Assembly: GCA_947396885.1 (NCBI GenBank)
Contig: OX377201.1
Location: forward strand, 70,902,983 to 70,966,982
Length of the DNA stretch: 64,000 nt
Direction: 5' to 3'
Source: Heligmosomoides polygyrus polygyrus
Taxonomy: Eukaryota > Nematoda > Chromadorea > Rhabditida > Heligmosomidae
The position numbers and the translations under genes were made by a program. The notes under the pieces are model-generated. The model was not told the DNA's origin. It saw only the letters and a list, made by a program, of their open reading frames with translations, and made no database searches. Below, piece after piece: positions 1 through 14,672 of the stretch. The first letter of the stretch is position 1. Each line of letters opens with the position of its first letter.

Positions 1-190
1 CGTGTCGAACACCAACACCAACTTTAGCCCTGGCGGTAATCGAGGTCTCTGAACATGATTATGGAGTTCGTTTTTGAAGTGTAGATCACCATCGATCGAT
101 ATCGATCAAAGTATCGATTTTTTATGGATGTCGTCCAAGCGGTCCGAAACTTCAGCCCTAGGGGTAATCGAGGTCGCTGAACACGATTAT
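1..190. repeat. Dispersed ATCGAT-rich repeat, copy 1
   Basis: This segment holds two tandem versions of a motif that pairs 'aacttcagccct.ggggtaatcgaggtc.ctgaaca' with ATCGATATCGATCAAA-type sequence and 'gtttttgaagtgt'. The same combination recurs at 1690-1800 (inverted) and at 61545-61800. It is non-coding and its family is not recognised. It runs straight into the minisatellite that follows. Confidence 0.6.
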
Positions 191-194
191 GAAG

Positions 195-1200
195 TCTGTT
201 TTTGAAGTGTAGAATTCCGAAGAGGACGTCGCAGCATGCGATCCGGGATTCAGCTCTGCCTATGACGTCGTCATACGGGCCTGGAGAATCAGAAGACGGG
301 CAACACGTCGTCCAAGATGCGTAGGGATTCAGTGGACGTGCCGGTGATGTCGTCCAAACTGCATTGGGATTCAAAAGCTGTGCCGAAGACGTCGTCCAAC
401 ATGCCATGGGATTTCGACGAGGTGCCAGACGTAGTAGCATTTCGGCCGGGATTCAGCTCTGCCGATGACTTTGTTGGACCGGTCTGGGGAATCAGAAGTC
501 GTGACAAGACGTCGTCCAAGATGCGTTGGGATTCAGTAGACGTGCTGAAGACGTCGTCCAACATGCTCTGGGGTTCCGAAGAGGTGCCCAAGACGTACTA
601 GCATTTGGGCCGGGATTCAGCTCTGTTGATGATGTCGACCAAGATGCATTGGGATTCAGTGGGCGTGCCAATGATGTCGTCCAAGATGCCTTGCGATTGC
701 CAAGAGGTGCCAAAGGTTGTTGAATGAGGACCGAGATTCAGCTCTGCAAATGACGTCGTAGAACGTGCATAGGGAATCAGAAAACCTGCCCAAGGCGTCG
801 TCCAAGATTTCATGGAATTCCGAAGAGGTGCCAAAGACGTTGTAAAATGTGGGCCGGGATTCAGATCTGCTGATGGCGTCGTCGGACTGGTCTGGAGAAT
901 CAGAAGACGCGGCAACACGTCGTCCAAGATGCGTTGGGATTCAGTAGACGTGCGATGTCATCCATACTGCAATCGGTTTTAGAAGATGTGCCAAAGACGT
1001 CCTAGAATGTGCGTCAGGTTTCAGTGGACGTGCCCAAGACGTCCTAGAATTTGTGCCGGGATTCGGAAGACGTGCTGAAACGTCGCAGAATGGGCGCCGG
1101 GATGGAGAAGGTGTGCCGAAGACGTCGTCCAACATGCCCTGGGATTCCGAAGAGATTTCGAAGATGTCGTTCACGATGCATTGGGATCCAGTTAACATGC
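195..1200. repeat. Diverged minisatellite, ~42-bp unit
   Basis: A motif close to GACGTCGTCCAAGATGCGT followed by GGGATTCAGTAGACGTGCC recurs about every 42-44 bases (for example near 307, 349, 391, 508, 552, 676, 798, 917 and 1126). Longer inserts containing 'gccgggattcagctctgc' lie between some units. Short ORFs stay open on both strands only because the unit lacks stop codons, so I do not call a gene. Confidence 0.75.
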
Positions 1201-1302
1201 CGGTTCCGATAGGTTAAATCTGAGACACTGTATTCATATCATATGCCCTTTACACTGCAGCAGCTACCTTGAAGTGAGTGATAGGCTTAGTGACTCTCTA
1301 AG

Positions 1303-1452
1303 ATCGCGCGAAGCGCGCAAGTGCGAGACACGCCGACAGGTTGTCGGAGCACTTGTATATTGTATAATATATTATATATACCGCACCGCACTGGCGTGCT
1401 TAGTGATACTGCACCTTGCGCGCTTCGCGCGATGTAGCAGTATCACTAAGCA
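1303..1452. repeat. Nested perfect inverted repeats (MITE-like)
   Basis: ATCGCGCGAAGCGCGCAAG at 1303-1321 is perfectly inverted at 1415-1433. TGCTTAGTGATACTGC at 1397-1412 is perfectly inverted at 1437-1452, around a GCGCG-CTT-CGCGC mini-hairpin. The two stems overlap, so only one can form at a time. No coding sequence is seen. A small non-autonomous DNA element is the simplest guess. Confidence 0.6.
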
Positions 1453-1689
1453 CATCGAGCTAGCTGCTCTACTTGTACTGCTTTTTCCCTAACTAGGAGT
1501 ACAAAGAGCTCGCAGTACGTACAGTATATAGTATGATAGAGCGATCTATTGGTTTCTCACTACTGATCCTCCCTTAGTGAAACGGTCTACCGTTACTGGT
1601 ACTGGTCCTCTCAATGATCCCCCCTTAGCGGACGACGTCTTCGGCACGTCTTCTGAATCCCTTGGCACGTAGAAGACGTCTGGGTATTC

Positions 1690-1800
1690 CCCGCCATTTT
1701 CGCGCCCCATCATTTAATCAGTATCGATTGATGGCAATCGATTCTTCAAAAACAAACTCCAGATTTGTGTTCAGCGACCTCGATTGCCCCAGGTCCGAAG
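1690..1800. repeat. Dispersed ATCGAT-rich repeat, copy 2 (inverted)
   Basis: 'gtatcgattgatggcaatcgattcttcaaaaacaaactcc' followed by 'gttcagcgacctcgattgcccc' is the reverse complement of the layout at 1-190. It is a partial copy of the same family. Confidence 0.55.
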
Positions 1801-1855
1801 TTCCCAGGCAGGGAGAATACGTCTGGGTATTTTTCGCTATTTTCGTGTCGTAATT

Positions 1856-1935
1856 TCCCCATTCCTCCCCCTATTCCCCTCCCCCCCTCCCCGATTTCCC
1901 CCTCCCCGCCGATTCCCCCTCCCCGATTTTCCCAC
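1856..1935. repeat. C-rich low-complexity tract
   Basis: A run made almost only of CCCC, CCTCC and TTCCCC blocks. No unit longer than a few bases is conserved. It may form quadruplex or i-motif structures, but that is inference. Confidence 0.8.
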
Positions 1936-4639
1936 AGCTAATTTCTGCAGCGGCGCCTGGCGGTAGATAGTATGACTCATCACTTAGTGCGCTATTATAG
2001 AGTATGAAATTATTATCAAAATTAAAATGTAAACACTGCATTCTTCGCTTGATGTAACTGTTTTAAAGGTTTTCAAAGAAACTCAAACTTTCTTCAGACT
2101 AATCTTTTTAAACTTCTTACAAAATCTCTTGTTTTATCTGAAAGGTGCTCCGTTTGATTTGAAAGATGTTCATATGCAGTCAAAAGTTTGCTCTGATTCT
2201 CCAATGTGGTTCGAAAAGTTCGACGCGAAGACGACGTAGATCACATGCTTAGCGGACCTAAATCAAAACTGCAAATTGAATGCACATTGCATTCACATGC
2301 AGGTCCTTACGTTGCCAACGCTACTCAATCATTCAGTGTGTCCGCTGCAACTCACTTGACGTTCACTCTGAAGTACTCCTCGCTGCCGTCCGCCAACAGG
2401 GCTACATCCATGATCGAGTGTCGTACCGTGGAAATGTCGAGCGACCCAAACCGCGTTGCAATGGTGCAGTAGAGGTAGTCCTCACAGGACGTTTCATTGA
2501 AGCACGTTGACTTCACCGTCGTCCATCTGCCGTTCAGAAACGCTTTGATCTCTCTCCTTCAAGAAATAGTGAAAGATTCCCGTTGAAACAGCTAGCATTA
2601 TGATCTTAGCTGGTTGGTTGGTTTAATTTTTTTCTTTTTTTTTCTTAAAGCAGGCTCCAAATTTTATACCGTTTGCACATTCTTGCTACTTTCTTCCTCA
2701 CTCCTCTTTCCTTTCCATCTCTGCGATATACCGCTAGAACCGTATGTTTTCCAAGAAATGCTCGACCATGTGTTTCGTAATTACGGGAAATTACCTCAAT
2801 TGCAAAATGGTTTTTGTCATTTTTCGCTCCAGTATTTTGCTCTGCTAAGTTGGTCAAGTCGTATGACTTCAGTGCTACTTCTTGTGCTTCAGTGCTTAAG
2901 CTTGCAGCAGGAATGATGCCAATTCCTTTTTAGACAAGCTTTGAAATTGAAGATGCCTACGGATTTGTAAACTATACAGACGAAGGGCTATCAAATAATT
3001 AATTTCGACGCTATGTTAAATCCTCAATGTGACACTAATCGCGTTCTCTTATTATATGCAATTTCGTATCTCTCCAGTAATTGAAAGCATCAATGAGCTG
3101 GTGGATATCCCGTAATCTAGCCAGCCGAACTCCAATTTCAAGGCATATCAAACTGTTACCTGTTACGCGCTTCTTCCAAGTAGACGAATCGGATCTCCTT
3201 GTTGGATACCCTGTATGCTTGTTGAACATATATTCCAGAAAAGTTCGTCGATTGTCCGTTTTTCCTCGTTTCTGGCTCTAAATTCCTAGTATTAGCTTTA
3301 AAATTTTACATTCATTCATCTGCAAAATCCCAACTCTTTGGAATCCTTGTCGGGCGTGGAGTAACTTCCGTAGTTGTTGAAAAGATCACTTGTTTTGCAC
3401 TCAGTGCGTCATCGTGGAAAGGTGCTTTCAATCCATTCCGAGTGGTTGAAATTATAGCAAGTCCTAGAATGTCGAGGAAATCTGGTTGAAGGGGGCGACT
3501 AGAGTACATATGGCGCCTCAGATACGTTTTTTTATTAAGCTCTGAAACAATTTTGTGGACGTGATAATATAAAGGGGCTGAATTCCTAGTAAACTATGCT
3601 ACGGTTTTTCCAGTTGAGCACGGAGACTTCATCATTCTGTCGAGAGGTGATTGGTACTTAATGTTACTTCCGTGATGCCTTGATTTTCACACACGAGCTG
3701 CAATGGTTTGACCACCTCATGCCTGAAATGCATCGTTCAGGCCCAGGTTGCGGTACCAGCCGAAAATCCTGTAGCAAAGTACAACCACTTCTCATTAAGG
3801 TTATGTTATAGCTTCGATAATCTCAGATGGGGAACGATTTTTCGATCGTGCGATCGTTCACGATCTGGCTGTCTATTGCTTATCCTTCACAAGGAGGAAG
3901 TTGAAGAAGATAACCTGTTCAGCGGAAAGTATGAAGAAGACCATTTACTTTCTGCTACAAGAGTGTGCTGTACTACAGCAAGCCCCTAGTGCGAAATCTA
4001 TCGCTGACTCTGCTTTGCGGTAGGAGTCTTCATGTTAGGTCAACATTTCTTCGCGCTTCAATAACCGCTCACTGTACTGAACGGATGTAGTCTACCTGCC
4101 ATCGTTATCATCAGTATTCACAGAGGTGCTCGGAGAGACGATAACACCTCAGCGAAACCCTTGGACGCTCTTATCGACAACATCAGTCATCCTTTGATAG
4201 CGTTCATTTTCCCAACTTTTGTGAGTTTGGTGCTGCGGATTTCTTGTCCTATAGTTGCCGGTTCCATCGGGTGGACAGCGTATCCATGTGCCGAAGCTTC
4301 GGTACCTACTCAAGGTCGTCATAGCTGGCTGACGCGGACAAGCAAACCTCGCTGCTTCGAAAATATCCTCATGCTCATTTGATCATAAAGCGTTTTGCCT
4401 AAGAGATGGATTTGGTCGTTAAACATAGTTGGTTGAAGTAGGCAAATACTAATTTAGGCTAATTTAGACTAACAGCAAGAATGGATGTGTTGTAGCCTGC
4501 TTCAGCCCTGCTTACGTTTGGTTATGTCTAGTTACACTTGTCCTATTAACCAGTGTGGATTGGTCCTCGTATTTCTGATCTGATTCTGTGATTTCTGTTT
4601 CGTTTCCAAGGGTCGTCATAACTGCCTGTGTGTTGTAAA
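1936..4639. other. No recognisable gene
   Basis: Only short unsupported ORFs occur here, for example an 88-codon plus-strand frame at 2206-2472 and a 65-codon minus frame at 3312-3509. No splice-linked continuation, conserved motif or repeat structure was recognised. Confidence 0.5.
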
Positions 4640-4780
4640 CTTATTCACTTTTTTCTCACTTTTTTCTTTCTAGGCTCTTAATTTAGTCACCTGGATACTT
4701 CTGTTTGGCTCTTCGTTTTACATTTGTGACACGTCCCTGAGTCGTATTTAAATAAATAAATAAATAAATAAATAAACATC
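4640..4780 (+). repeat. Probable LINE 3' tail with (AAAT)n
   Basis: The sequence 'gacacgtccctgagtcgtattt' leads into about seven AAAT units (about 4749-4776). Three clear CR1-like LINE fragments elsewhere in the window also end in (AAAT)n, seen as TTTA on the plus strand because they lie in minus orientation. This is probably a plus-oriented, strongly 5'-truncated tail of the same group. No reverse-transcriptase sequence remains. Confidence 0.4.
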
Positions 4781-5892
4781 ACATGAACGTTTTGTCATAG
4801 CATTTGGAAACAACTACAATCTAGTGGTAGGACAAAATTGCGCTTTGTTCCGCCAGGCCACAGAAAGTGAGCCAATTTGGCAAAAGAGTTGATGGTTTGC
4901 CTATTCGAATACTGCGGACGTCGCTAATAAATACAGACTACACAGACAACCTACCTATTATAAGCGAGACAACGAACGTGATGACAGTATTTCGGGATAG
5001 CCGAGAGCGAGCCATTCGAAATGGAGTCGGTATCAGCGCATTACATCTTCAATCCCAGAACGATCTTATCCACTGCCTATGAACGGCCAACCTGCGACCG
5101 CGTGAAAGCAGGTGCACCACGGCGTGCGAATGGAATCGAATCATCTCGATTCTCCTGACTGAGAAACAGGAAACTTACCATGAATTACAGAAGCGTTTTA
5201 GGTTATGTAGAAGATTTTGGTGTCTACACAAACGACGGTTGATGGTTTGGAAAAGGAGAACCATGCCGTATACTCGTCGACCAATTGCTGATGCGTGTCT
5301 GAGCAACTCGACGATCAACTGTAATTTTCTGCACTGGTTTGGTCATTTTCCAGAGCAAACATTAATTATACTGCAAAACAGCTGCTACTGCTACTCTGCT
5401 TCGATCCCTTATCCATCGTGAAAAGCGTGTGAGATGCATCGATGCGTCAGTTGAGAGAAATCCTTTTGTTGAGAGAAAGAAGGTATGTTTTTTACAGAAA
5501 CCATTTGAAATAAATAGCTCTGCTAAATGCGATGAGGAGTTTCTTCCCCGTAGCCGAGTGATTTCGCTTGCATATTTGCAATGAGGGGCAACCTTATTAT
5601 TGTTATTACGTCCCTTTGCTCCACAGGATAATTAGATCTATTTACTAAGCAGTTTTTTTAATGCTAGCAGGCTCTATAATTGCGGAAGAAACAGGGGGAA
5701 CCGCTAAACTCCCTCTTCCCTCTCGCTTCTTTCCTTCCCTCCATCCTCCCTCTCTCCCTTCTCCATCAGTCTGGAGATTGTATACATAACGACAAGTTAA
5801 GGCAAGTTTCACTTCCCTCCAGCTTCTCTGTGAGATGTCTCGAAGCCATAGAACTGTCACTGAAATAAACGTAACTTGAGTCGCATAGTTTT

Positions 5893-6140
5893 TTAGCCGT
5901 TCGCCCCGGAACTGGCTGACTTGTCTATCATGAGCATTGGCACAGAGTACACCGGTACACCGCAGGATGGGTTGACATCGAGCCTCTTCAAGTTGCTCAC
6001 CTCGACCGTCCATTCGATACCTCGGCCAGAAGCGTTGGTGATCCCGATGTGTGTGGTTGGTTGCAGCCGCGTTGCAGAAAATCTTCGAGTTCGGAGGAGT
6101 GTTATTGTCACAAGGAGAACCTGAGGACGTTTCTAGTCGA
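5893..6140 (-). pseudogene. Major sperm protein (MSP) pseudogene fragment
   Basis: One frame reads NTPPNSKIFCNAAATNHTH and a second frame, starting a few bases later, reads THIGITNASGRGIEWTVEVS then NLKRLDVNPSCGV. Together they match the MSP order: N-terminal PNAKIVFNAP-like strand, HTYHIKITNA-like strand, then the TTNMKRLGVDPPCGV-like segment. The change of frame lies in a CA-rich stretch (CCACACACATC), so a small indel there is the likely break. After CGV the match to MSP stops and a stop codon follows about 19 residues later, so the second half of the domain is missing. MSPs are nematode sperm cytoskeletal and signalling proteins, usually about 127 residues from multicopy genes. I see no intact copy nearby. 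Confidence 0.75.
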
Positions 6141-6935
6141 TGAGTGGTCTTGATATCCTCTTCTTCGTGTGCACCTTGGCAAAATCGTTATAAAAGCCGG
6201 AACTGTGTAGCTTGGCTGGTCCTTACATCATATCATACCTATGAGAATAACTAAATCACAGGATATCCATGCGCGTAGTTACTCGCCTCCACGCTTAGCA
6301 TGTGGCTGCATCCTTTCATATGTAGTTTGGTCTTCAATAGTCTGTGCTGCTGGTAATCCAGTTGGGGCAACATTTTGAAATTGGTGCAGTCTTAATGCAT
6401 AATCTTGTGTGGATGGCAAGGATTTATTGCGATGCCAAACTGAAGGAGGTCATCATTGAGTTTGGTACACTGTCATAATAACGCTTCTTTCTCCCTTGAA
6501 GGTCGATATTAGTTGTTGAGAAAACGAATGGCACAGTAGGCCGATGTTTTTTTTTTGCAGATCCACACAGACTAATAGGTACGTTCCATTTTAGAATGTA
6601 CAGTGAAATAATGTCGAGGCCGAAGCAAACGTCTTTAAATGGAATTTACCTATTTAGTACCACATACCACTACCACTATCACCATTGTTACAGGCCATGA
6701 TCACACCAAGCTATAACTCAGGAAGGGAACGAAGTGACGACAAGCAAATTAAGGATAGCCCGTGCTTCCATGTATTGAATTTATCCCTTGAAAGAGCGGC
6801 GTGCAAACTGGAGTCACACTCTCTTTATTGATAAACACGTAACATCTGGCCTGTAACGACAAAGTACAACAAATTCAGATGAGAACTGAAACTTTCATTC
6901 AGAGCACTAAACTAGTCAACGGCTCCCGCAAGAAC

Positions 6936-9996
<3,061 letters not shown>

Positions 9997-10129
9997 CCTA
10001 TAACAGGCAGATTTCGGAGCAGCTCTAAACCGTTCATTGCTGAACAAGACGTGTTAGCAAGAGTCATGTCATCAAGGAGCGACTATGACTTCTCCCTCTT
10101 CTTTTCCGACCCTCGCTTGTCTAGCGAAC

Positions 10130-10440
10130 CTCGTGGCAGTTGTTAGAATTGAGGAGCTGGAGCAGAAGATGCAGCTATGCCGGAAAATCCTCGCAGATAA
10201 CAGTCTTCAACATAACACTACACTGAACTGGCACTTAACGGGTCTACCAAAGAGATGCATCGAGAACTTGGAGGAATTCGATGCACGAAACTAGCCTATC
10301 CGATGGAAGTGTGGATCAAGCTTTTAGGAGGAATAAACGCAGGCTGACTGAACTGGAGGAGACCTACAAGAATCGCCTGCGTCTATAGGTCAGGAGAGGC
10401 AGCTGTGTGCGCCAAAGCATTGAGACTCAGGTGGGCATGC
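10130..10440 (+). pseudogene. Decayed coding fragment, coiled-coil-like
   Basis: One frame reads VRIEELEQKMQLCRKILADN and runs to NLEEFDARN. After a one-frame shift the next reads SLSDGSVDQAFRRNKRRLTE then LEETYKNRLRL before a TAG. Both stretches are rich in Leu, Glu, Lys and Arg with coding-like codon use, so they look like one ORF broken by a frameshift. A retroelement gag-like or coiled-coil protein is possible. I do not recognise the family. Confidence 0.4.
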
Positions 10441-13206
10441 TAAAATAAGAAAAAGAAACGTTTATTGTAAGTGCTAAGATGTGAGCTACTATCCGCTAGC
10501 CGAGCCTGTATTAGAAAAGTGTGTGCACTGTGTTAGGATTAAAAAATTCATATCTACAGCAAGCAAGCCAGATAGACAGATTTAATAGAAATCGCTACGT
10601 TTATTCATATGGAGGGAGACTTTTTGAAAACAATGCACTACCGACTAGTTTAATGTCGCATAACCTGTCAACAGTGTTTGAATCAAGAATCTAATTCCTA
10701 AACCAGAGCATTCATTAATTGCCCTTGTAGCAATGAGTCTGGCTTGGAACAGGAATTCTAGCTCAGAAATCCATGAGCAATCTTAGGTTACGTCATTACT
10801 TTCCAAACGGGACGTTCAAAAAGCGTTATGAGTGGTGCAATATCCGTCATCTCACTCTTCAGAAAACGCTAGCTATTGCGTTTAATACGTTACACATACT
10901 TTCTTGTTACATCCGGAACGATTTTGCATAGAATTCGATTTGTTACACTACTAATCTTTGAAAGCACATCCGAATAACAATACGAATACAGGGATCTTCT
11001 ATTGTTATAGTTGTTGGGAAAGAGCTGCATGCTGCCTTGCCTGCTTTTTAGATTCGCTAATGGTAATTTAGTTATTGCAACCTTTCTTACGAAGTGTAGT
11101 GGAGAAGAGAGTTTTAAGATATTTCGATTTCCGTGTTTCTGTTTTTTCCACCAATTCTGGAGCTCTTCCGTACCGCGTTCCGCTTTTCTCAAAAGCCTCT
11201 CCTCACAACCATCCCCACCTCCCTCGTTGTAAGAGCAGTAGTCGTTTAAGGACTCAGCTAAAAACGATATCTATGAAATATGTTGTTGTGACAACCTCCT
11301 AATGGTCGCACCTTTATTAAAGGGATTGCTCCATCTATAAATTTAATAGCTGATTTAATTTGAGACTACATATAATACTTTCAAGGAAGTCGAAAGAAAC
11401 CCTGGAAACGACGTCACAGTGCAGCGTTTAAATAGGCGTTAATGCGCACCAACGCCTTGCTCAGCGTAGCAAAGCGATTAACACCAGCGCCTTTCTCGTG
11501 AATAGTGAGAAGAGGCTGGTCCTGTATTTATGCCCAAGTTCAAAGAGTTGATGAGAAGATCGAAACGTTCGGAAGGGAGTGGAAGATAAGACTCCGTCGA
11601 TCGAAACAGCGGCAGCCCGTAGTACCTCTGCTGGCAGCCAAAATATCCCCAAATCATCCACAAATCGGCCGAGTTCCTGGCAGCATGAAGTCCTTCAGAC
11701 GACATTCCCTTCACACTCGGAAGAAACAATCAATTTCCAACACGACAGCAGCGGTGTTTTGTTTGGCGTCGTTGTAAAGCTGACTGCACCGGCAAGGTGA
11801 CACATGCAACTCTGAAACCCCAGTCATGAGGGCTCTTTCGGCGTTCGAGCCCCGCAAGTAGCACTTTTCGGCAAGTACTTTCAAGGAAGGAGATTCTGTC
11901 TAATGCCTACTACAACGTCAAGAACCTTTTTCAACCGTGTTCGCGCTATCGACAACAGTCTTCATTTCTTCCCGCGTTTGCATTGATTCGCTTTAAGCGC
12001 CATAGCAGTAGAAGAGTTTCTTCTACAAATATCGAAACCCAATAATCCTCCATTAGCGGAACACCAAACGGCGCAGGCTTGAAACCACAACTTCTCACCG
12101 CAACCACAAAGGACATATCGTTGCTGAGCCGCGTGTTTCCAAAAAACCAAGAGTTGAAAGTTCTTAGCGAAACAGAACAACTAAGAAAAGAAGCGGATCA
12201 GTGCGAATAAAATGCGAGCAAGGCAGTTGAAGAGCAGCGACAATGAACAGCAATGAGGCTACTGATTGCCCCTCTCGGTGCAGGTAGCGGCTGTCTTCTA
12301 ACGCTTCGCAGAAAATATTTTGACACAGCGCCGTGAGAAAACAACGAGGGCATCACAAAGCAACGAAAGGTGCACCTCCATAATTTGTTAAATCTGACAT
12401 TACAAAAATTTACTTCACCATCCAAGCGGTCACAATGTTTATGCCAACATGTTGTAAACATATTAATGCCATCAGCATCAAGTTTTGCAGTTTAAAGTAC
12501 AGTTGAGTTTTTCAGTCCAGCCTTGCTGAATATTTTTCTTTTCCTATTTTGAGCAAGTGTTTCGAGATAACTACTAACCTTATTTTTCTATTAAGAAACC
12601 TTTTGTCTTTGAGAATTTGGAGACACTAAAAAGCCGTAGAAAACACCACACTCGAATAAATCTTAGCATATCGACTGGGGCTGGGTGGTAAATTTTTAAT
12701 TTTTAATTTTTTTCGGAAAATTTTAATGACGTTTCTTACAATTTTAAGCGACGAATTCATAACTGCGAGTGGAGGTTTTTATTTTGGACCCGCCCAGGCC
12801 AGCCAAGACTTAAATTTTCCTCAACGATATGCAGTGGAAGTACATAGAATGCGCAGCGCATCGCCGGCAAATGTGGAATAACGCAGTCCTTTATTATTCT
12901 ATTGAAGGAGTTGAGTGATAACTTATTATGTGCTCCTCATCCTCACTGAAGAGCCACGAAATTAGTGGCAAGATTTCTTCTGAAATCAGTGGGCAAACGA
13001 ACCTATCCTGCGCTAACATTTTCTATACTTCCCCTCTCATATTATCCTTTTTTACCTTCACTTTTACTAATCTACCTTTTCTATAATTTGCTTCAGTTTG
13101 TCCTCTCTTATTTGTCCTTCACCTCCTATTCTTGTCTCCTACTACTTTTCATTCCCTTCATTTCGCATTAGAAATCGCATTCCGGCCAGAATCAAAGACC
13201 CCCCGG
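10441..13206. other. No recognisable gene
   Basis: Only overlapping short ORFs occur on both strands, without supported splice sites or motifs. The segment near 11750-11880 has a weak tRNA B-box-like string (GCGTTCGAGCCCCGC) but no convincing tRNA fold. Confidence 0.45.
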
Positions 13207-13385
13207 TTATCGTTTTTGCACCCATAACGGTTTAACTCTGTAGAAGAATTGAAGCGCAGCTGCCTTCTTTAGGAAGTGGATATAGACCGCAGGTGCTCGG
13301 ACGCCTCGTTCATCAGAGAAATGCGGTTGAGTAGTAATCCGAACTACAAGTTTGCTAGCTGTCCCGTTCTGAATGGCTGACGCAG
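13207..13385 (-). CDS. Possible terminal exon, product unknown
   Basis: After a TTATGCAG acceptor, a minus-strand frame of about 60 codons runs to TAA with plausible codon use. It contains KLVVRITTQPHFSDERGVRA and ends in KPLWVQKR. No upstream exon could be linked and no family is recognised. It may be chance. Confidence 0.25.
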
Positions 13386-13944
13386 TGTCCTGCATAAATG
13401 GCGCCGGTGTTTTGTTAAATATGTCGCGTTCGCCAGCAGACGTTCAGCTGCTAGACCGAGCGAGAGAGACGTGATTATCTCGAACTTATCTCACCTCACC
13501 ATGGAAACCATCGTTGCCAGAGCTCATCCGAATTTCTCCAAGCTGACCCCCCTCCTATCCAGGACCGCAGTTTCTCCTCCAACAGATGACCAGCGCTGCT
13601 AGGCTTTTGGAAACCGTCAGGGTTTGTTCACTCATCTAAAAGTTATCTTATTGGTTCGTTTTACATAAAATATTATTATGTAGGTCGTCCAACATCTAAA
13701 AAAATAGCATACGCTGTGATACCTCTTAAAAAGTGAAGTTGAAATTGAATTAAATAGAAGTGATTGTAGGAAATGGCGATTTGGATCTTCTTTTAGTTGG
13801 ACTACCATATGGCTATTTTTGATCCTTCCAAAACAGAATTTAATAACTATTCATTATCCGGATATCTTTTCGTTTGTCTTACTTCATTCTCCAGAATTCG
13901 GAAAACCTCTCCCCTTAATGGTTCTTAATCAATGTAAATACATG

Positions 13945-14045
13945 TGTATGACGTGAAGTCGAAACGTCAAGCCCTGCGTAATAAAGATCCACCTAAAAAC
14001 CCCACATGGCACAAGAGACATTGATTAAGAACAACTTACAATGCC
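13945..14045. repeat. Dispersed short repeat (copy B)
   Basis: This matches 8690-8815 in order and orientation: 'gtcgaaacgtcaagccctgc', 'aaagatccacctaaaaaccc', 'tggcacaagagacattgatt'. The two copies are clearly diverged. Confidence 0.5.
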
Positions 14046-14672
14046 GAGGTTTGAAAAAGCGGGAGAAGACTATCCCCTCCTGTGAATTTGTCAACTCGTT
14101 GATGAAGGGGAAATCGTCTTCAATCCCGCTTGAGGGCGGAGGCGCTGGGCATCCTAGATTATCCGCCGCTCGGCATTAAATAGAAAACTAGGAAGTTCGT
14201 CTACTCAATTAGCACGGGCACCACTTAAGGAGGCAAGCCACTGACCGAATAAAAATCATAGTCGACGTGTTGCAGAAAATACCCAATTATGAGGGAGGCC
14301 GCAGGTGGGTCAAGTGTTCGTAGGGTGCGATGAGAAATTAACAAATGTCAAACGCAAAAGTTTGCGAAATTGCACATCAAATCGACGCACCACCACAGCT
14401 GGCTGCTGTTGTGTGGCGATTACCGTCAGCAGAGGCTTGCTGAGCTCTGCTTGAGCAGTATTCCCTTTTTAGTCAGCACTGAAGACTTTCCTCTCAACTG
14501 GCATCGTCGTGCTCGCTTGTTACCGGCCTACCTTTCATATGGAGTAGTAGACTGCAGGAATACGGTCTGCAGAGACAGCCTCATAATGTGACTAAGATCA
14601 GGCTTAGAGTAGCTGGGAAAATAAGAATCATGCAACATTAGGATCGGACGTCAGACCCAACATTACGATGTG

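Noticed and set aside
11461..11800. Cluster of overlapping 60-90 codon ORFs on both strands
   Set aside because: Several frames are open at once with no motif or consistent codon bias, so they are most likely chance.
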